Assembly (NCBI GenBank): GCA_044359565.1
Contig: JBIKLX010000002.1
Span: 3,473 to 67,472, forward strand
Source of the DNA: VFMC01 sp044359565
GTDB lineage: Bacteria > Actinomycetota > Acidimicrobiia > Acidimicrobiales > Ilumatobacteraceae
Length of the DNA: 64,000 bases
Reading direction: 5' to 3'
Shown: positions 33,504-43,236 of the stretch, piece by piece
Layout: each line of letters opens with the position of its first letter
Numbering within the stretch: position 1 is the stretch's first letter
Notes under the pieces: model-generated
What the model saw: the letters and a program-made list of their open reading frames with translations, nothing else
Told to the model about the DNA's origin: nothing
Databases searched by the model: none
Program-made: the position numbers and the translations under genes

Positions 33504-35693
33504 GTGGCGGTTCGGGTGCTGTGGGTGATCAAGGGGCTCGGCCCTGGTGGTGCAGAACACCTGCTCACCGAGACGGCGGGAACCATCGACCCGGCACGTG
33601 CCGAGGTGACCTGTGCCTATGTCCTGCCCTTCAAGGATCACCTCGTCGACGGCCTCGAGCAGGCTGGGGTGCGCACGGTGTGCGTCGGCCCTTCGTCTCA
33701 GGGCGGTAGCGACATCGGCTGGCCCTTCCGGCTCGCCCGACTGGTGCGCAGCGGCGACTGGGACGTGGTGCACATGCACTCTCCCCTGCCGGCGTCGGTC
33801 GCTCGCGTCGCGGCCTGGTCGGTGCGTGGCTCGCGGCCACAGGTGATCACCACCGAGCACAATGCCTGGGGCACCTTCCAGTGGGGCACCCGACTCCTCA
33901 ACCGGCTGACGATCCGTCGCGACCGGAACGTGTTCGCGGTGAGCGATGAAGTACTCGCGTCGATCAAGGGTGCCACACGGAAGCGGGCCGTCACCCTCCG
34001 CCACGGCATCGACATCGGCAAGGCGGCGGCGTTCGCCCGAGACCGTGAGGAGGTGCGCGCTGAACTCGGGATCCAACCTGACGAACTCGTCATCGGAATC
34101 GTCGCCAACTTCCGCCCGCAGAAGGACTACCCCTCACTCGTCCGCGCCGCACGTCTGTTGCTCGACAGCGGCACCGTGGCCAGATGGGTCGTGGTGGGCC
34201 AGGGACCGCTCGAGGCCGAGATCCGATCACTCGCTGCTACCAGCGGCCTTGCCGACGCGATGCTGTTCACCGGGTTCCGACCCGATGCACAACGGGTGAT
34301 GTCGGGGTTCGATGTCTTCACACTGTCGTCGGTGTTCGAAGGGCTGCCTGTCGCGCTGATGGAGGCCTGCGCGCTCGGCCTGCCGGTCGCTGCCACAGCA
34401 GTGGGCGGCATTGCCGAGTCACTCCGCGACGGAGTCGACGCGATGCTCGTCCCACCCGGCGATCCCACTGCGCTGGCCCACGCATGGCAGCGCCTCGCCG
34501 ACGATCCGGCGTTGCGGAGCCATTTCGCCGCCGCGGCCCGGAACAAGGCCACCGAGTTCGACGCCGACCGGGTGACCGAGACCTTGATGGCCGCCTACGA
34601 CGCTGCTGCGGCAGCAGGTGGGGCCGCCCCAGCGGCAGCACCACTCGGCGATGGCACGACGGGCCGGGCCGACGCCAAGGCGACAGCCCCGTCGAAGTCG
34701 GCACGCACACGTGCCCCTGCACTCGACATCCGGCCCGCCACCGCCGACGACCGCGAGGCGGTGCTGGCGCTGATGCAGCGCACGCTCGGCTGGGACAGCG
34801 ACCCCCGATTCGCCAACCTCTTCAGCTGGAAGCACGAGCGCAACGTCTTCGGCCCCTCACCAGCATGGGTAGCGATCGACGACGGCCGAGTCGTCGCCGT
34901 GCGGCTGTTCATGCGCTGGGAGTTCCAACGCAACGGCGAGGTGTTGCGCGCTGTCCGCGCCGTCGACACCGCCACCGATCCCGACTACCAAGGGCGCGGG
35001 CTCTTCACCGCGCTCACGCTCCGCGGCCTCGACGAACTCCGTGCCGAAGGGGTCGACCTGGTGTTCAACACCCCGAACGACCAGAGCCGACCCGGCTATC
35101 TGAAGATGGGGTGGCGCGAGGTCGGACGCCTGCCCGCAGTCGTCCGCCCACGGGGTATCACATCGCTTGCAAAGATCGCCCGGGCCCGAGTTCCCGCCGA
35201 CCTGTGGTCGCAACCGATCGACGTGGGCACTCCCTTCGACCAGTGGGCCGAGCGCCACCGAGGCGACACCATGGCGTGGCGACGGGGCGAGGCTGCGACC
35301 GCACGAACACTCTCGACCCACACCGACGTCGGTGCCGACGGGGGCGAGGCCTTCTACCGCTGGCGCTTCGGCACCGATCTGCTGCACTACCGGGTCGTCG
35401 AACACGACGACGGAGCCGTAGTGGTTCGGGCCCGTCGACGCGGACCGGCGCTCGAACTCGTGCACGTGGCATCGCTCGGCCTCGATACCGCAGGGGCTGA
35501 TCGGGCGATGGCTCGGGTGGTACGGGCCGCCGGCGCCGATCATGCCATCCGCCTCGGCGGTGCCCGACTGCTGCACGGTCAGGTACCGCTCCCCGGTGGT
35601 GGCCCCGTACTCACCTGGCGAACCGTCACCCGGCCGGGCATGCCACCGCTCGCCAACTGGGCGCTCACCATGGGCGATATCGAACTGTTCTGA
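33504..35693 (+). CDS. Bifunctional protein: GT4 glycosyltransferase fused to a GNAT acetyltransferase domain
   Basis: A 729-residue protein with two separate domains. Residues 1 to about 365 are a GT4 glycosyltransferase: VIKGLGPGGAEHLLTE, DVVHMHSPLPASVARV, TLRHGIDIGKAAAF, IGIVANFRPQKDYPSLVRA and the E-x7-E motif FEGLPVALMEACALGLPVA. An Ala/Gly/Ser/Thr-rich linker (about 365-405) follows. Residues from about 407 (LDIRPATADDREAVLALMQR) form a GNAT domain with the acetyl-CoA loop DPDYQGRGLFTALTLRGL and FNTPNDQSRPGYLKMGW. It may add and acetylate (or amino-acylate) the same sugar. The reading frame is continuous through the joint. GTG 33498 is another possible start. Confidence 0.87.
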   Translation: MAVRVLWVIKGLGPGGAEHLLTETAGTIDPARAEVTCAYVLPFKDHLVDGLEQAGVRTVCVGPSSQGGSDIGWPFRLARLVRSGDWDVVHMHSPLPASVARVAAWSVRGSRPQVITTEHNAWGTFQWGTRLLNRLTIRRDRNVFAVSDEVLASIKGATRKRAVTLRHGIDIGKAAAFARDREEVRAELGIQPDELVIGIVANFRPQKDYPSLVRAARLLLDSGTVARWVVVGQGPLEAEIRSLAATSGLADAMLFTGFRPDAQRVMSGFDVFTLSSVFEGLPVALMEACALGLPVAATAVGGIAESLRDGVDAMLVPPGDPTALAHAWQRLADDPALRSHFAAAARNKATEFDADRVTETLMAAYDAAAAAGGAAPAAAPLGDGTTGRADAKATAPSKSARTRAPALDIRPATADDREAVLALMQRTLGWDSDPRFANLFSWKHERNVFGPSPAWVAIDDGRVVAVRLFMRWEFQRNGEVLRAVRAVDTATDPDYQGRGLFTALTLRGLDELRAEGVDLVFNTPNDQSRPGYLKMGWREVGRLPAVVRPRGITSLAKIARARVPADLWSQPIDVGTPFDQWAERHRGDTMAWRRGEAATARTLSTHTDVGADGGEAFYRWRFGTDLLHYRVVEHDDGAVVVRARRRGPALELVHVASLGLDTAGADRAMARVVRAAGADHAIRLGGARLLHGQVPLPGGGPVLTWRTVTRPGMPPLANWALTMGDIELF

Positions 35694-35705
35694 AAGCTGG
35701 GCGAG

Positions 35706-36770
35706 ATGCGCGTACTGCAGGTGATCACCGACCGCGATCGGCGCGGCGCGCAGGTGTTCGCCGTCGACCTCGAAGCAGCCTTGCGCCTGCTCGGCCACGA
35801 GGTGAACACGGTGGCGCTCGCACCTGGAACGCGTAGTGCCCGACTCGATGTGCCGGTTCTGGGCGAGCATGCCCGCGGGATGTCGACGCTCCGCGCGCTC
35901 CGTCGGCACATGGGCGAAGCCGACATCACTGTGGCGCACGGGTCATCGACCCTGCTCGCCTGCGCCCTGGCCGGGATCGGCCGCGGTCGCCCGTTCGTGT
36001 ACCGCCAGATCAGCAACTCGCGATACTGGGCCCCCACGTGGTGGCGTCGGCTCCGGGTTGCCACCTACCTGCGCGCTCCGCGACGCGTCGTAGCCCTGTC
36101 GACCGCAGCGGCCAGCGACCTGACCGAGTACCTGCACGTTCCGGCAAGCCGGATCGACGTCGTCGCCAACGGTGTCGCGCGCGGTTCCTTCCGGCCGGCG
36201 ACTGCCGAAGCACGCGCCGCGGCTCGCACTGCACTTGGCCTCCCGCACGATGCCTTCGTCGTGCTCTGCATCGGTGCTCTCACCCCGGAGAAGGGCACCC
36301 ACGTCGCGGTCGAAGCCGCCGCGTCGGCCGAATGCCATCTGATGATCGTGGGCGGCGGGCCAGATCGCGAACGGATCGAGGCCCTGGCTGCGGCCACAGC
36401 ACCGGGTCGGGTGCACATCCTCGGCGACCTCTCCGACGTGCTGCCCGCCTACTGCGCGGCCGACGCCGTGGTACTGCCCAGTTTCAGTGAGTCGATGCCG
36501 GCCACGCTGATCGAAGCGGGGCTGTGCGGTCTCGCGGCGGTCAGCACGCCCGTCGGCTCGACCACCGACATCGTGCTGCACGAGCGCACCGGCCTCATCG
36601 TCCCGGTCGACGATGTCGCTGCCACTGCTGCCGCCTTCGAACGGCTGCACAACGATCCTGTGCTGCGAACCGCGCTCGGCAACGCAGCCGAGCAACACTG
36701 CGCGGCGACGTTCGAGATCGGCGTCGTGGCGAACGGCTGGCAGGCAACGCTCGAACGAGCGTTGCGCTAG
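35706..36770 (+). CDS. Glycosyltransferase family 4 protein
   Basis: A 354-residue GT-B transferase. MRVLQVITDRDRRGAQVFAV at the start, TVAHGSSTLLACALAG in the acceptor domain, VVANGVARGSFRPA and CIGALTPEKGTHVAVEAAA in the donor domain, and the E-x7-E motif in FSESMPATLIEAGLCGLAAV. It follows the glycosyltransferase-GNAT gene by 12 nt and is probably co-transcribed with it. It would add a sugar to the lipid-linked repeat unit. Donor unknown. It ends 3 bp before the convergent asparagine synthetase gene. Confidence 0.9.
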   Translation: MRVLQVITDRDRRGAQVFAVDLEAALRLLGHEVNTVALAPGTRSARLDVPVLGEHARGMSTLRALRRHMGEADITVAHGSSTLLACALAGIGRGRPFVYRQISNSRYWAPTWWRRLRVATYLRAPRRVVALSTAAASDLTEYLHVPASRIDVVANGVARGSFRPATAEARAAARTALGLPHDAFVVLCIGALTPEKGTHVAVEAAASAECHLMIVGGGPDRERIEALAAATAPGRVHILGDLSDVLPAYCAADAVVLPSFSESMPATLIEAGLCGLAAVSTPVGSTTDIVLHERTGLIVPVDDVAATAAAFERLHNDPVLRTALGNAAEQHCAATFEIGVVANGWQATLERALR

Positions 36771-36773
36771 CCA

Positions 36774-38726
36774 CTACTGCTCGCGCAGCCAGCTCTCGAG
36801 CATCAGCACCGACCACAGGCGATAGTCGAAGTTGCGCGTGCCGGCGAGATGCTCGGACCACGTCCGACGAAGGGCGTCGCCCGACAGCCAGCCGTGCTCG
36901 ACCGCGGACGACGACGTGATCAGGTCGCCCGCCCAGTCGCGCAACGGACCTCGCAGCCATGCTGCCAGCGGCGGGTCGAACCCCATCTTCGGTCGGTCGG
37001 TGATCGCCGGGGGCACCATCCCCGCCAGCACCTCACGGAGCACCAACTTGCCCACCCCGCCAGCTGTCTTGAGTGCCAGCGGTTGACGCCACGACCACTC
37101 CACGAGCCGATGATCGAGCAGCGGGGCCCGCACCTCGAGGGCTGCTGCCATGCTCGCCCGGTCGACCTTCGCCAGCATCTGGTCGGGCAACACCACCGCA
37201 GTGTCGGCGAGCACCAGTTCCTCGACAGGATCGAGCCCGGCGATCGACGGCCCGCAGGGCACGCTGCTGTGCCGCGCAACAGCGTCGAGCGGCACCGCGT
37301 CGGCTGGCCAGATCTGGGCGAGGCTGGCCCACAACCCCGTTTCGTCGGCACGCAGGACGGCGGCAGCCTTCTGCACCTTGTCGCCCCCGTTGGGAACACG
37401 GAGCCGCGGTGGCAGCGCCCGGCCGACCCCTGCCACGACGCGGTCGACCGTCGCCGGAGATGGCAGCAGAAGCGCGCGGGCTGCGACGTTGCGCACCGGT
37501 GCCGGCAGCGGCCGCACCCTGCGCCACAGCGAGTTGCCGAGCGCGTGCCGGTTGTAGCCGGCGAAGACCTCATCACCGCCGTCGCCTGCGAGGCACACGG
37601 TGAGCTGCTGCCGTGCAGCCCGGCACAGCATCAGGCTCGGCAACATCGACGGGTCGGCGAACGGTTCGTCCCACACCGTGGCGAGCTCGGGCACCGCAGC
37701 GAGCACCTCGGCGACCGGCATGTCGACGGTGGTGTGCGCAGTACCCAGATGGCGGGCCACCGATTCGGCATGGACGCTCTCGTCGAAGCCCACTTCGGGC
37801 ATGCGGACCGTGAAGGTGCGCAGGCCCGATCCGCCCATCGTCTGCTGGGCGAGTGCTGCGATGAGGCTGCTGTCGATACCTCCCGACAGGAACGAGCCGA
37901 GCGGTACGTCGCTCTCCATCCGGGTGGCGACTGCGTCGGCCAGCAGGGCACGCAGTTCCTCGGCTGCTGATGCCATGTCGACGTTCGCGGTAGGCCGCGC
38001 AGCGACAGCGCCGGCCACCACCTCGCCGAGATCCCACCAGGTGCGCTCGACCACCTTCGCGGCACCAGCATCGAGCCGGGCCTCGAGGAGGTGTCCCGGC
38101 GCCAACTGGTGGACACCGCGGTGGATCGTGCCTGGATGGGGAATGAAACCCCAGCGCAGCAGGGCACTCACAGCCGTCGGGTCGATCTCGGGCCGGAAGG
38201 TACCCAGCGCACGGAACGCCTTCAGTTCACTGGCGAACCACAGGGCACCGTCGACGATGGTCCAGTACAGCGGCTTTTCGCCGAGCCGGTCGCGGGCCAG
38301 CACCAAACGCCGTTCGTGGCGATCCCACGCGGCGAAGGCGAACATGCCGTTGGTGCGTTCCAGCGTGCGGTCGACACCCCATGTGTCGAGGGCTTCGACC
38401 AGGGTCTCGGTGTCGCCGTGACCTCGGAACTGGCACCCTTCGGCGGCAAGGTCGGCGCGGAGCGCCCGGTGGTTGTAGATCTCGCCGTTGAAGGCGATCA
38501 CCCACCGACCCGAGCGGCTGTGCATCGGCTGCGCACCGAGCGGGCTCAGGTCGATGACCGCCAGTCGCCGATGAGCGAGGCCGATGCCCGCGGCCGTGTC
38601 AGACCAGATGGCATGCGCGTCGGGACCGCGATGGGCCAGCGCGTGCTGCATCGCATCGAGAGCCCCGTCGAGCGGCAACGAACCGACATCGTGGCGAGCG
38701 GTCAGGCATCCAGCGATTCCACACAT
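36774..38726 (-). CDS. asnB: Asparagine synthetase (glutamine-hydrolysing)
   Basis: A 650-residue two-domain enzyme. After Met1 comes the nucleophile Cys2 (CGIAGCLTARHD), then the class II glutaminase features HRGPDAHAIW, GLAHRRLAVIDLSPLG, AFNGEIYNHRALR and GHGDTETLVEA. The synthetase domain has the PP-loop SFLSGGIDSSLIAAL, CLAGDGGDEVFAGYN and DQMLAKVDRASMA. It makes asparagine, or in glycan loci amidates a uronic-acid-type sugar or other carboxylate; the nucleotide-sugar dehydrogenase two genes upstream could supply such a carboxyl. RBS GAGGGCGAG. It is the last gene of the long minus-strand glycan operon. Confidence 0.9.
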   Translation of the reverse strand: MCGIAGCLTARHDVGSLPLDGALDAMQHALAHRGPDAHAIWSDTAAGIGLAHRRLAVIDLSPLGAQPMHSRSGRWVIAFNGEIYNHRALRADLAAEGCQFRGHGDTETLVEALDTWGVDRTLERTNGMFAFAAWDRHERRLVLARDRLGEKPLYWTIVDGALWFASELKAFRALGTFRPEIDPTAVSALLRWGFIPHPGTIHRGVHQLAPGHLLEARLDAGAAKVVERTWWDLGEVVAGAVAARPTANVDMASAAEELRALLADAVATRMESDVPLGSFLSGGIDSSLIAALAQQTMGGSGLRTFTVRMPEVGFDESVHAESVARHLGTAHTTVDMPVAEVLAAVPELATVWDEPFADPSMLPSLMLCRAARQQLTVCLAGDGGDEVFAGYNRHALGNSLWRRVRPLPAPVRNVAARALLLPSPATVDRVVAGVGRALPPRLRVPNGGDKVQKAAAVLRADETGLWASLAQIWPADAVPLDAVARHSSVPCGPSIAGLDPVEELVLADTAVVLPDQMLAKVDRASMAAALEVRAPLLDHRLVEWSWRQPLALKTAGGVGKLVLREVLAGMVPPAITDRPKMGFDPPLAAWLRGPLRDWAGDLITSSSAVEHGWLSGDALRRTWSEHLAGTRNFDYRLWSVLMLESWLREQ

Positions 38727-38738
38727 CGTCGCTCGCCC

Positions 38739-38861
38739 TCAGCCCTCACCCGTGGCAGCGGCGAGCACTGCGAACCTGGCGCCCGGCTGACTCCTGACAG
38801 CAGCCGACCACCCGTCGGCATCGCCGGGTGTCGCGTGATCAATCTGGGCCTGGGTCTGCAT
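38739..38861 (-). CDS. Possible 40-codon gene immediately upstream of asnB
   Basis: A short frame beginning MQTQAQIDHATPGDADG and ending AAATGEG. Its stop lies 12 nt before the asnB ATG and inside the stretch that forms the asnB ribosome-binding site, as in coupled genes. A GGAACGGAA stretch lies before the ATG. Third-position GC is about 75%, lower than in neighbouring genes, so coding is unproven. It matches no peptide precursor family known to me. Confidence 0.3.
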   Translation of the reverse strand: MQTQAQIDHATPGDADGWSAAVRSQPGARFAVLAAATGEG

Positions 38862-39003
38862 CGATGTTCCGTTCCGCGCTCGGCGTTCGACGCCTGAGGG
38901 ATTGCTGAATTCTTCCGCTGACCGTCCGGCGTTGCACCGACAGTTCCACACACCCGACCAGCACGGTCGTGCACGACCCGACCAGCAACGTCGGGCAACC
39001 GGC
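38862..39003. other. Intergenic gap in the glycan operon
   Basis: A 142-bp stretch between the membrane transferase gene and the small frame before asnB. It is less GC-rich around GAATTC and may hold a separate promoter for asnB, but no clear promoter or terminator is recognised. Confidence 0.3.
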
Positions 39004-40746
39004 TCAGGGGCAGTCGTCCGGGCCTGCAGTCGCGACGAGGCGCACCTCGACACCGAACAGGCTGCGTTCGACCACGGTGGCGATGACATCGTCGGCGGGC
39101 ACGGCCGACTGATCGGACGGAGCAAACGAACCCGTGGCGCACACCGGCCGGGGAGCGAACAGCAGACGCCAGAAGGTGGGCGCGGTGAGGAAGCCCTGCC
39201 GTTCGACCGGTGCGGTCTGGTGATAGCCGTACCACTCGTAACCAGCATCGATCGATCCAGGGTCCCAACCGGTGCGGGCCTCGACAACCTCGCCGAGGCG
39301 CCACTTGGCACCGTCGAACGCGGCCGACGCGTCGATCGCGACCACACCCAGGGTCGCCAGCGCCAGCAGCGCCGCCCACTCGCGGCGACCGGGAAGCGAG
39401 CGCATCACCTGCTCGGTTCGCCCGGCACGGGCGAGCAGCGCTGCGCTCAACGGGACGAGCACCAACAGGTACCGATCGAACAACTCGGTCGGGGTGAGCG
39501 TCACCGTGGCGACGAGCAGCGCGGCATACAGCACAACGAACGACACGACGAGGTGGGCACCGCGATCGGCGGTCGAGGCGAGACCCGACCGCCAGGAACG
39601 ACGGTGACGGAGCGCGGCCTCGATGCGGAGCGCGACCAGTCCCACCGACACAGCGGTCGAGTACAGGGCGACCAGCAGCACCACCACCCACACGGGGGTG
39701 GGCAACAGTGAAGGTGGATCGCCAGAAAGGGTGCCCCAGTAGGCGAGTTCGCGATCGGCGTGGTTGCCGATCAGGCCCAGGCCACGGAAGGGAATCGTGG
39801 CAAGCACGACGACCGCCGGCAGCACCAGCACCACCTGTGCGCGGCGCGTCAACCGCTGACCCATCGCCCGCAGCAGCCGGACCGGTGAGACAGCGAACGC
39901 AACGGGCGATGCGAGCAGCCCGATGGTGAGAGCGCTGCGCCAGATGGCATTGGCCGCGCTGCCCAGAGCGCCCGGCGACACGTCGATCGGCGTCGGCCAC
40001 GTGTTGGGCAGGCTGGTGCGCCAGAAGTAGAGCGTCGTCACCGCGACCAACCAGGCCCCGGCCAGGGCCAGGACCGGTCGCAGGCGTTGCCGGCCCACCC
40101 ATGCCTGGGCAACTGCGTAGACGGCCACCGCTGCACCCGAGGCCACCCCGAACTCGCGGATGCTGAACGATGCGATCCCCAACCCGAGGGCGCCCGCCAG
40201 CCATCCCAGGTGCACCGGCGCCGAACGCATCGCCCGGACACCGACCAGCAGTGTGATCATCTGCAGCGCATACGACGGCACATCGGTCATGTACGACACG
40301 GCGACGATGCCGTACACCGGCCCTGCCGCCACGCAGGCCACCGACAGTGCGGCCCAGCGCCGGCCGAGCCAGGGACGGACCACTGCGTAGGTGGCCCACA
40401 ACCCGACAGCGGCGAACACGGCCACCATCACCTGCAGCGGCAGGACCCCCTGCCCGAACAGCGCCATCACCGGGAGCGACACCAGCGCCTGACCGAGGAA
40501 CATCGCCGCCACCCACCCGTCGAGGCGGAACTCGCCCGTGTCGGCGAGGTGCTTCGCGATCCGGATGTAGGCCCAGTCGTCGTTGCGCGATGCGCCGAGC
40601 GCGCCGTTCGACGCAGCGATCGCCACGTAGAGCCCGACCACGGCGACGGCGACCGCCGCGACCACGAGGTACTCGCGGCGGGTCGGGTCAGCGGCCACAG
40701 GTTCGGGGGGCGCCATCAGGGCGCCCGGCTCCTCGAGCAACATCAT
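39004..40746 (-). CDS. GT-C fold membrane glycosyltransferase (ArnT/PMT-like)
   Basis: A 580-residue protein with about eleven hydrophobic segments (YLVVAAVAVAVVGLYVAIAA near residue 30, ALVSLPVMALFGQGVLPLQ, VMVAVFAAVGLWATYAVV and others). The first outer loop holds SRNDDWAYIRIAKHLADTG, whose acidic pair (DD) sits where GT-C/GT39 transferases have their catalytic aspartates. Such enzymes take sugars from polyprenyl phosphate on the outer face and add them to lipid or protein. The C-terminal 100 residues are soluble. The start is ATG 40746 or 40743; 6 nt separate it from the dehydrogenase gene. Confidence 0.78.
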   Translation of the reverse strand: MMLLEEPGALMAPPEPVAADPTRREYLVVAAVAVAVVGLYVAIAASNGALGASRNDDWAYIRIAKHLADTGEFRLDGWVAAMFLGQALVSLPVMALFGQGVLPLQVMVAVFAAVGLWATYAVVRPWLGRRWAALSVACVAAGPVYGIVAVSYMTDVPSYALQMITLLVGVRAMRSAPVHLGWLAGALGLGIASFSIREFGVASGAAVAVYAVAQAWVGRQRLRPVLALAGAWLVAVTTLYFWRTSLPNTWPTPIDVSPGALGSAANAIWRSALTIGLLASPVAFAVSPVRLLRAMGQRLTRRAQVVLVLPAVVVLATIPFRGLGLIGNHADRELAYWGTLSGDPPSLLPTPVWVVVLLVALYSTAVSVGLVALRIEAALRHRRSWRSGLASTADRGAHLVVSFVVLYAALLVATVTLTPTELFDRYLLVLVPLSAALLARAGRTEQVMRSLPGRREWAALLALATLGVVAIDASAAFDGAKWRLGEVVEARTGWDPGSIDAGYEWYGYHQTAPVERQGFLTAPTFWRLLFAPRPVCATGSFAPSDQSAVPADDVIATVVERSLFGVEVRLVATAGPDDCP

Positions 40747-40752
40747 CTGGCG

Positions 40753-42065
40753 CTACAGGATCTCGCCCGAGAAGGTGTGGCCCCGCAGCAGGTTCTTGGT
40801 ATCGAACACCAAGCGTGCGTGCTCGGCGATCACATCGGGAGCGAACTCGGGATGGTCGACGAGCACCACGACGAGATCGGCAGCCGCAAGGGTCTCGGGC
40901 ATGAAGGGGACCAGCGGATGCGGGACGTGCTGGGCGTTCACCTCGGCGATGTAGGGGTCGCAGAACACGACCTCGGCACCACTGGCCTCGAGACGCTCGG
41001 CCACGCCCACACTGGGGCTCTCGCGCCAGTCGCTGGTGCCCCGCTTGTAGGCGAGGCCGAGGAGGAGCACGCGGCTGCCGTTCACGCTCTTGCGCTGCCG
41101 GTTCAGCAACTCGGTGACCCGGCGATGCACGTAGTCGGGCATGTGCTCGTTCACGTCGTTGGCCAGTTCGACGAAACGGAACGTGTGACCGAGGTGCTGC
41201 TTCACACGCCAGGCGAGATAGCTCGGATCGATCGGCAGGCAGTGGCCGCCGACGCCCGGACCAGGCGTGAAGCGCATGTAGCCGAAGGGCTTGGTGGAGG
41301 CTGCGTCGATGGCCCGCCACACATCGACACCGAGTTCGCGGGCGAACATCGCCAACTCGTTCACCAAGGCGATGTTCACATGGCGGAAGGTGTTCTCGAG
41401 CAGCTTCACCAGTTCGGCCTCGGCGGGTGAACCGACCGGCACGGTGCGATCGACGAGGGCGGCGAAGAATCCGTCGACCGCCGCCAACGAGGCGGCATCG
41501 ACACCACTGGTGACCTTCGGCGTGTTGACGAGGCCATAGGTGGCGTTGCCCGGGTCGATCCGTTCCGGCGAGTAGCCGATTGCGTACTGGCCGCGGCGCA
41601 GACCCGAGCCTGCTTCGAGGATGGGTGCCAGCAGCTCCTCGGTGGTGCCGGGGTAGGTGGTGCTCTCGAGGATCACACAACAACCGGGCCGCAGGAACCG
41701 GGCAAGGGTCTCGCCTGCCTGCTCGATGAACGACAGATCGGGAAGACCATCGTGCAACGGAGTGGGGACACTGATCACCGCCACGTCGAACCCGGCGAGA
41801 TCACCCGTATCGGTGGTGGGCAGATACCCGGCTGCAAGCGCGGCCTGCAGTTCGGCATCGCTCACGTCACCCACATAGCTCTGTCCGGCCTGGAGGGCCT
41901 TCACTCGGTCGTTCGACACCTCGAAGCCGACCACGGGGAAGCCGACAGCCGAGGCGCGCATGGCCACCGGAAGGCCGACATAGCCCTGCCCCATCACCAC
42001 GACGCGGGCCGTTCGGTCGGCCAGCCGGGCGAGTAGGCCGTCCATCACGTCGGTATCGGTCCTCA

Positions 42066-42066
<1 letters not shown>
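40753..42066 (-). CDS. Nucleotide-sugar 6-dehydrogenase (UDP-Glc/UDP-GlcNAc/ManNAc type)
   Basis: A 437-residue UDP-sugar dehydrogenase. NAD motif VVVMGQGYVGLPVAMRA at residues about 20-35; VISVPTPLHDGLPDL; ILESTTYPGTTEELL; YSPERIDPGN; catalytic-domain ELVKLLENTFRHVNIALVNE; and the catalytic cysteine in GPGVGGHCLPIDPSYLAW. The length and the STTYPGTTEE / YSPER pattern favour the WbpA/WecC/TviB group, which oxidise UDP-GlcNAc or UDP-ManNAc to uronic acids, over plain UDP-glucose dehydrogenase. Its ATG overlaps the aminotransferase stop (TGATG). Confidence 0.9.
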
Positions 42067-43226
<1,160 letters not shown>

Positions 43227-43236
43227 CGACCCGGTC

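Noticed and set aside
36774..38861. Lasso-peptide-like system (small frame + asnB)
   Set aside because: The leader has no conserved Thr-core junction or suitable ring Asp/Glu, no B1/B2 peptidase genes are nearby, and AsnB has an intact glutaminase Cys2 and sits in a glycan operon.
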